From Agelas oroides (Eukaryota > Porifera > Demospongiae > Agelasida > Agelasidae), in assembly GCA_949130485.1 (NCBI GenBank), contig OX422192.1:9455508-9519507 (forward strand): 64,000 bases of DNA, written 5' to 3'. Made by a program: the position numbers and the translations under genes. Below, piece by piece: positions 57,378 through 64,000 of this stretch; the first letter of the stretch is position 1, and every line of letters begins with the position of its first letter. The notes beneath the pieces are model-generated. The model worked only from the letters and a program-made list of their open reading frames with translations. It had not been told where the DNA came from and did no database searches.

Positions 57378-58830
57378 TTAAAGTATATTTAAAATAGAAT
57401 TTTTAAAAGAGTTATAATTTGCCAGAGCCACATCAGATGGTAGTAAATTCCAAAGCTCAACGGAGTGAGGAAAGAAAGAGTACTTAAAGCTGTCTGTCTT
57501 TGCAGTAAATCCTGACAATGTATGGGGGGCTAAGCTTCGTAGATTGAAAGGGTTGTCTCTTGCAGAGATGGGAACATTTGGAAAGTCAGCAAGACCATGT
57601 ACAATTTTGTACATTACACTGAGTTTCATCTGCTTTCTCCTGGCAGCGAGAGTCGGGAGATTTAGGCTACTGCACAACATAGAATAACTAGCATCCCACT
57701 GTTTTGAACAGACTCGCAAGGCAAACTTCTGAACTGATTCTAGCATATCTATATCTTTCTGTAGGTAAGGGTCCCAAACTTGACAGGCATATTCAAGATG
57801 GGGTCTGATGTTAGAGACATAGAGTTGCTTTAGGGTGGTAGTATCTGCATCTTGGTAAAATTGCCTATAGAGCATTCCAACCAGCCTTCTTGCTTTGGTG
57901 CATATCATATTTATGTGGGCAGTCCAGGATAGATCAGCAGTAATAAGAACGCCTAAATATTTAAATTCAGTGACTCTGTCAAGTGGGATGCCATTCAGGT
58001 TGATTGTGGGTGGTAACTCTTTTGCTCTTTTCCGAGATATGGTCATGTATTTGCACTTGCTTGTATTAAATTGAAGGTGGTTATCGGCAATCCACGTGGC
58101 GATAGCATTAATGTCCTGTTGCAGTAACCAGTAATCTTCATAGGAGTATATTGGTCGATATAGAACCATATCATCAGCATACAGCACGATAGTTCCATCT
58201 GAGAGAGTGACTGATTCAACCCCATCAATGTAAATAAGAAACAATAGCGGGCCCAATACAGAGCCTTGAGGTACTCCAGATATAACAGAAAGCTCATCAG
58301 AGATAGCACCATCCACAACCACCTGCTGTTTTCGTTCCGAGAGATAATTGCAAATCCATCTCAGCAGATAGCGGTCTACTCCAAGTTCTTCTAGTTTACA
58401 GAGCAAGGGATAGTGGGGAACCGTATCGAAAGCCTTTCGAAGGTCAAAAAAGACTGCACAGAGCTCTATTCCCTTTTCAAGATATCAATGCCAATCATGC
58501 AGGACTGATAGCAGCGCAGTTACCGTAGATTTCTTTGATGTAAAACCCCACTGACTGCTAGACAATGGGCAAGAAGACGCCAGAAATGATATCAGCAGAT
58601 GGGAGATGTGTCGTTCAAGCAACTTGTCGCATATCGATAGTAATGAAATTGGTCGATAATTTGAGGGGTCTGTGGTATTAGCACTGCACTTGGGGACAGG
58701 AACAACAGTAGATGTTTTCCAGGCCGTAGGAACTGTACCAGTTGCAATTGATAGATTGAACAATTTAGTTAGCACAGGAGTTATACTTGAAGCAGTCATT
58801 TACTTTGTAGACTGGCCCCCAGTATGTCTG
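57378..58830 (-). pseudogene. LINE reverse transcriptase with an in-frame stop
   Basis: A non-LTR reverse transcriptase on the minus strand. The upstream part (58485-58799) has NYRPISLLS and SSSQWGFTSKKSTVTA; the downstream part (57378-58482) has FFDLRKAF, SGVPQGSVLGPLLFLIYID, YADDMVLY and HLEYACQVWDPYLQKDI. Both are in the same frame and separated by a single TGA at about 58483. The element is 5'-truncated. It is related to but clearly distinct from the copy at 30126-31664. No flanking duplication was found, so it is older. Confidence 0.88.
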
Positions 58831-58839
58831 CATATACAG

Positions 58840-59525
58840 TATACAGTAGTAAGTTGGCTAAATTGATGCAGTGTGACTTTGGTAAAGTCGTTTGTATTGT
58901 GAAGCTGCTACGAAAGGATATGCCACAACATATGAATGAGAACCCTCAGAAGCATATCATGTTAATGCTGGATGCAAATAGTAAGACATCTCACACTTGT
59001 GAAGAACAGTTGCACCACTATCAGCAGCAGATGCAACAAAACAAAGAACTTTTTTACGCAGGAAATTGGCCTCTTGCACATGTTTCGGCTCTGCTGCATG
59101 CCTGGTGGCAATCCACCCACCCATATCACCCTTTTGTTCCCCAGGACCAGATGGTTGCATGTGAAGAAGAAGAAGCCCTTCCAGTTACATCATACATTTG
59201 CCAGTGGAAGAGATCAAGGAAGAGAAATGTCTGAAGCTACATTTGAGAAGCACACATATGGATGCATGAAAAAGAGAAAATTTTCTGCACTTGAAGATTT
59301 TGATCCTCGCCCACCACAGTATCAAGGTACAGCCACATTTTTGATGCCTAATCTGCTCAATAAGGTGCGTGGAAAGGGGTTGTGCATTTCTGTGCTTCTT
59401 GATCCCAGCACTCGTCATTGGAGGAGTAGTGCACCCACTGAAGCATCGTTCAGTATGCCTGACATCACTCAGTTGCAGCAGACTGTACAGCTAGGAATTT
59501 ATAAAAAGCTTAAGGGTAACCCCTG
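58840..59525 (+). pseudogene. Degenerate repeat-derived ORF fragments
   Basis: Two overlapping frames (ending at 59234 and 59526) share a plausible shift near 59200: ...HKHIMLMLDANSKTSH / QQQMQQNKELF, then KRKFSALEDFDPRPPQYQG and VLLDPSTRHW. It resembles a decayed mobile-element protein. I cannot name the family. Confidence 0.35.
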
Positions 59526-59665
59526 AAAGAGGACGAGAGATTGAACAACTGATGAGAGAGCAGACAAACTCACCCATGTGGATTGACGTTCGTCGTCGTT
59601 GATGGAGTCCCGACAAACATCTCGCTGCCACCGAACATCGATTATGGCAAATGTTGTTGGACATT

Positions 59666-60301
59666 TGTGACCCGCTGAGCAAAAATCCGGCACTTCCCGC
59701 AAATATTGAATTTGAGTTCGAGGTGATTTTATCCATACAGCTCGTTTTCCAGCGAAACTCAGATTATTGCACCGTGTCACAGGGGGCTTGGACTGTACCA
59801 TACTGAATTATGAAGCCTGGCTCTGCTACTATAACGATGATATAAGCTCGAACTCACAGGCAGGTCAGCGAAATAACGGGAACGTGTTGCTATGGACAGC
59901 TGATACGCATTCTCCAAAAAAGCGATTCACAAGCCTCCAGTCCGTATATACGGTTGTCTTTCTGTCTACAGACACAATGTAAGCTGCTGCTTTCACAACC
60001 ACTGTCTCTCCCAACTGTCTTTGCCGACTTTCAAGCTGCTTTTTTACAACAACATGTGTTGATTTTATGTAGCACAATAGTATACAGAGACATTAAAATT
60101 TACCATAGCAACATAAAAACATTGCGTTTCCTCGAAAAGTTCCATTCCGTGACGCTTTTCGCTTCGCAACTTGGGAACCAAGCAACCGATCGCTACCATT
60201 TTTTCACTGCTGCACAACTGAACATCGATACATCAATTTCCAGTCTTATCTCGATTTTCATAAAATGCGGGATGTGCCGGGTTTTCACTCAGCGGGTCAC
60301 A
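59666..60301. mobile_element. 636-bp element with ~35-bp terminal inverted repeats
   Basis: Left end TGTGACCCGCTGAGCAAAAA followed by tccggcacttcccgca; right end tgcgggatgtgccggg followed by ttttcactcagcgggtcaca. These match in inverted orientation over about 35 bp. No transposase; the flanks do not give an unambiguous target duplication. Confidence 0.75.
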
Positions 60302-61530
60302 TTTATCTCTGAATGAGTACGGTAATGTGCCAGTAGCCTGTTCCACTGATGGCATCCACTCGACCCCCTTCATATGCTGGTAAAGAAAACAGATCCATGT
60401 TATTACATAGTGATTTTGATAACAAAGCGAAATGCAAGGTCCTGCACCAGAGAGTTGAGTTTCAGTTTCATCAAAGTCAAACACAACTGGTTCAGTGGGT
60501 TAAGTTTGGTTGGTCGATTCTGGTTTCGCTCACTTCCCCAGTAGTTGAGCTTGTGTACGCTTGGGCCCAGAAACTCCAAAAAAAAGGCTAATAAAATAAC
60601 GTTAAGGGCACTATTGATTGCGGGTATTTAATTTAGCAATTTTAGCAAAATAGACCATTTTTCGCTAAAAATTGTACTCGCCGATATTAGCTACATTTTC
60701 GAATAAATAGAATAAGTAATTTCAAAACATAAGCAAGGTCCCTGCCTCACTGAACCACTCCCTCCTTAACTATAGTCACGATCCCTCTCCTCTCCCTCTC
60801 CTCTCCCGATTCTTCTGTATCTGAATCATCATCATTGTCATCAGACTTCAGCACCAATGCTGTCACATTGTTGAACGTCCCGTTTATTGGCTCCTTATGG
60901 TGCTCGCTTACTAACTCTTCTTCAACGCCTGTAAGTTACCTTCTCCAATGCCCATGTCAACAGTCACTTGAATAGGAATTTCTAGACCACCTCGAATCAG
61001 TGCCGATTGTTGATATTGAACGTCGATGACTTGGCATGACACTCTCCCTCCATGAATAATTATGTAGTAAGTAAATCTTGAAGTTTCCTGTGATGGGCAA
61101 ATGGTTCCTGGCAGTAATTTCAAAGCAGCGATCACTTATCTGTCATAGGCGTTGTGGCTTTCATGCTGCACTACAAGTTCTTCACTGATTGTTGGGGTCC
61201 AAATTGAGCGATATTCATGGTATCCTCTCAATCAACACAGAAACCTCCACTGTACTCGCGCACAATCTCACTTGCAAGCCCCACCTACCGTATACCTGCA
61301 GCAGAAGGTCATGTGACTTCGGTACTACACACGTGGCTTTATCTGGTTGCTCTTGCGCATTTAGTAGTCAGCCATGTCGCTCTTTCAGTACAGAGTCAGA
61401 CGTGTTTCTACGAGTCAAGTGCGAAATGAAATTACTGCTCCCTCTCATATTCCGAATTGGGTCTCGGAAGAGTCGAGTTCGAAATGACATTAGCCAGTGG
61501 AAGTGGAGAACTTGCAGACCCAGCACCCTC
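60302..61530. other. Repeat-like stretch with decayed frames
   Basis: A minus-strand frame (60935-61135) reads TYYIIIHGGRVSCQVIDVQ and QSALIRGGLEIPIQVTVDMG, and a second (60752-60929) is acidic (SDDNDDDSDTEESGEE). They could be remains of one gene or element, but no splice model joins them. I do not recognise the protein. Confidence 0.3.
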
Positions 61531-62290
61531 GGCATCCAAGAAGAGAAACATGAGAGGTAATTACACACGATACTCCAGAACAACGTGGTAGTATATATTG
61601 GGAAATATGCTCTTGAAAATGGAAATGAAAGAGCCAGGGGTCATTTAATATCCCTTCTCCCCAACGTAAATGAAAGCACGATAAGGAATTTTAAGAAGGC
61701 ACACAAGGAAAGATTAGCGCATGAGAGAAAACTGGAGCATCCTAAACCAGTTACAGCTATTTCAGCTCAACCCCGAGGACGCCCACCAATTCTTTTAGAG
61801 CTGGATGGGAAGCTACTCCAGTATCTTAAGGCTCTTAGAAGTAAGGGTGGAGTTGTTAACATTCATGTTGTGAGAGCTGTTACTAGAGCCTTGGTTGAAA
61901 GTAATCCATCAATGTCACAACAGCTTGTAAAGTTTGATATGCCATGCTCTTGGGTCCAGTCAATTTACAGGCGTATGGGGTACAACAACATATCCTCCAG
62001 TGCCGCAGGGATTGTACAATGAATGTCGCAGGGGGTATTTATGTGATGTGCATGTCAAGATAAAGAAGCATAATATCCCACCAGAACTTGTTCTGAATGC
62101 TGACCAAACTCCTTCATCTTATATATCCATTGGAAAGTCAACAATGGCTACCAGGGGAGAGAAATCAGTCCCCATTAAGGGTCTAACAGATAAAAGAAAT
62201 ATCACTTCGACATTTGTAGTTTCACTTTCTGGTGAATTTCTGCCTATGCAAATCATATATACTGGTCACCTGTACCTAGACAGTGTACCT
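61530..62290 (+). pseudogene. Pogo/Tigger-like DDE transposase remnant
   Basis: The first frame (to 62022) has an N-terminal helix-turn-helix-type region, IGKYALENGNERARGHLI, ESTIRNFKKAHKERL and the GRPPILLELDGKL linker. After a frameshift near 61990, a second frame carries VLNADQTPSSYISIGKSTMA (first catalytic Asp), KGLTDKRNITSTFVVSLSGE and FLPMQIIYTGH. This is the N-terminal DNA-binding part and the beginning of the DDE catalytic core of a Tc1/mariner-pogo protein. The rest is cut off at about 62290, where the LINE 5' region starts. Confidence 0.75.
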
Positions 62291-62551
62291 GAAGTTGTCT
62301 GCTGTGCTCACCTACCTGTGTGTGTTTCTACTACTGTTTTTCTTCGACTACTGGTTCTTCGACGGTGACAGCTGAGCGCCCGAGCAGACCGCTTTCTGCG
62401 GGGGAACTCTCGGAAGCCTAGGCGACTCCCACCCTGGGAAGAACCCCCAACGGTGACCTCCTTCCACGGAGACCTTCATGGGGCAGCAATCCAGTAAAAC
62501 CAATCTGTAAGTGCTTGTAGACTTAGTCACAGCTACGTACTGTTATCACAA

Positions 62552-63721
62552 ATGGCGCAACCGCCTGTCGAGACATGCGAAGAGCAATGCTCAGGGGCAG
62601 AGCCTACCTGTAGGGTATTACAGGTAACATGCGGTCAAAATAGGGCAGAATTTCATGTCCACAAGATGCGTATGATGGGAAAATCAGTGGGAAAATGTGT
62701 TTTATTCCAATCCAAATGGGTTAGCCCCACAGAGTTTGAGAACATGTCAGGAGTACACCCCACAAAGAAGTGGAGGAAAAGTATCAAATACAAAGGGGAA
62801 CCTATTGGAGATTGGCTAGCCAAAAACCAACAAGACCATAGTCTCAACCCATTCCAGGATAGCCAGAAGCCCCAAGAGCTATCCAACCCACAACTTACAC
62901 AGCTGGAACAAACACCTGCAAAAGAAAACAATGGAAACAATGGCCAGCTATTGATGGAATCCCAGGATTCCAGTCCACAGAATGACCTCCCAGAAGTTGT
63001 CAGAAAGATGGGTGAAATGTTGGACAGAATGTCTTTTAAGATAGAAGCACTTACTCAAGAGGTGATGGACCAAGAAACAAGACACAAAAATGCTACAAAA
63101 GAGTTGCGCAGAATAATACAAGAACAAGATGCCAAGATTGCACAGCTAGAGGATCAGATACAAAATCAAGTCTCTAGTCCTCAATCCCCCCCTGTTCCTG
63201 CACCTCCCAAGAGCTATGCCCAAGTCACAACTGAGAAAAAGCTGCAGGATTTGGAAGACAAAGTGATCAGTCTAACCTCCAAACAAGTCTCCCTGGAAAG
63301 AGAGAGAGATAAATTGCAACGTAAATGCAACATTATCATTGGTAATTTGGAGGAGAGTAGTAACTCTACTGAAGACAGAGAGAAAGTGGTTGAGATTTTG
63401 CAGAGCAAACTGAATGTGGAGTTCAGTCCACTGGATATGAGAAGAGTGGGAAAGAAAACATAAGGAAAGGCTCGCATTATCCTTGTTAAGTTTAAAACAG
63501 AACAAGAGAAAATACAACTACTCAAGAAGGCAAAGCTGTACCTTGCAGAAGATCTAACCATCGATGAAAGAAGGGAACGACGTATACAAGTGGAAGAAAT
63601 GAAAAGGGCAAGACAAGAGGGCAAAAGGGCTTATATCCGCTTCTCTGATGGCAAACTTGTGATCAATGGGAAAGTCATACCTCCTCAAGTAGAGGAAACA
63701 TGCACCAATGCAAATATATAG
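62552..63721 (+). pseudogene. LINE ORF1 with SAND-like domain, one in-frame stop
   Basis: The product begins MAQPPVETCEEQ. Residues about 25-95 resemble a SAND DNA-binding domain: VTCGQNRAEFHVHKM, GKSVGKCVLFQSKWVSPTEF, then MSGVHPTKKWRKSIKYKGEP; Cys-Gly, GKC, W-x-(S/T)P-x-EF and KKW(K/R)-x-SI are its hallmarks. A Gln-rich linker, a coiled coil (about 150-215 and 225-265) and an RRM-like/transposase-22-like part (NIIIGNLEESSNSTEDREKV, ARIILVKFKTEQEK) follow. The frame is interrupted by TAA at 63461-63463 but continues in the same frame to TAG at 63719-63721. ORF1 proteins bind the element RNA. Confidence 0.8.
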
Positions 63722-63739
63722 GAAAATTGCCGACACCAC

Positions 63740-64000
63740 AAATTTCTGAAATGTGCAATGTGGAATGTGGGTGGTTGGCCAACAAAATTGCCATACAGTA
63801 ATTTCAAATGTGCTACATTAATTAAGAAACAATATGATATTATTTGTTTATGTGAAACCTGGTTGAGGAAAGACCAAACAGTTTCATTACCAGGATACTC
63901 CTGGTTCGGTCAAAACAGACTTAGAATTTCTCAAAGAGCTATACGAGGGTCAGGAGGTGTTGGAATTCTGGTGAAGTCAAATCTACTACAAGATTACGAT
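63740..64000 (+). CDS. LINE ORF2 start, APE-type endonuclease (partial)
   Basis: The frame reads CAMWNVGGWPTKLPY, YDIICLCETWLRK, LPGYSWFGQNR and GSGGVGILVKSNLL and runs off the window. WN-x-(N/G)G at the start, the catalytic Glu of ETWL and the GGVGI(L)V motif identify the exonuclease-endonuclease-phosphatase domain of LINE ORF2. The reverse transcriptase would be further right. Confidence 0.85.

Larger units (their letters stand above)
62300..64000 (+). mobile_element. LINE with SAND-like ORF1 and endonuclease ORF2 (runs off window)
   Basis: A GC-rich 5' leader (about 62340-62550) precedes ORF1 (62552-63721) and the beginning of ORF2 (from about 63740). The layout of 5' UTR, ORF1 with coiled coil, short spacer and APE-type endonuclease is that of a full-length non-LTR retrotransposon entering the window in plus orientation. 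It appears to have inserted into the pogo-like element. Confidence 0.85.

Noticed and set aside
60752..61135. A two-exon minus-strand gene joined by gtaacttacag
   Set aside because: The implied intron would be only about 9 bp, which is not credible; the frames are more likely decayed repeat remains.

Overview
The window is eukaryotic nuclear DNA. Genes are split into many short exons with GT/AG borders and mostly short introns. The set of orthologues (AKT, BAG3, LIN52, a FMN-type formin, WDR43, NEK2, LRPPRC, ELOVL6-like, EBP, ENT, ZMYND12) is that of an animal. Compact genes, very short introns and abundant small foldback elements would fit an early-branching animal such as a sponge, but no single feature fixes the phylum. 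Two runs of exactly 200 N (24953-25152, 53548-53747) are scaffolding placeholders, so distances across them mean nothing.

Layout. 1-6860 is gene-poor: minisatellites with a 219-bp higher-order period, a roughly 1.3-kb foldback structure, and arrays of 32-34 bp repeats. 6867-9989 (-) holds an unrecognised acidic, proline-rich nuclear-type gene with a zinc-finger-like start. 12477-18364 (+) is WDR43/UTP5, whose twelfth intron is almost filled by a 22-bp minisatellite. ZMYND12 (19365-22174, -) and an ELOVL6-like elongase (22353-23513, +) are head to head. An EBP-type sterol isomerase (23894 to gap, -) and LRPPRC (gap to 27010, -) are both cut by the first N gap; LRPPRC shares a 140-bp intergenic region with NEK2 (27151-29085, +). 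29220-31730 is transposon sequence, including a 5'-truncated LINE with a 15-bp target duplication. 31893-36618 (+) encodes a formin with an upstream DEP-like domain. AKT (36824-40812, -) is head to head with a 12-exon gene (41291-46117, +) that joins a RING finger, a TKL-type kinase, a ubiquitin-binding-like helix, a poly-proline run and beta-thymosin-like actin-binding repeats. I know of no described protein with this architecture. Then follow an unrecognised secreted-protein gene (47576-49258, -), an intronless mini-BAG3 (49443-50036, -), LIN52 (50702-51497, +) and an ENT nucleoside transporter (51632 to gap, -). 53748-64000 is repeat-dominated: a nested satellite, foldback elements, a decayed LINE, a pogo-like transposase remnant, and at the right edge a LINE whose ORF1 carries a SAND-like domain.

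Functional themes. Actin and ubiquitin control recur (formin, AKT, RING-kinase-thymosin protein, BAG3), beside housekeeping functions: rRNA processing (WDR43), mitochondrial RNA handling (LRPPRC), centrosome and cell cycle (NEK2, LIN52), lipid and sterol synthesis (ELOVL, EBP). No operon structure is implied; the only visible coupling is shared head-to-head promoters. Small palindromic elements with a TAGCCTCGTTCCCAGGC-like terminus and 9-bp target duplications recur across the window and look like a Mutator-type MITE family.
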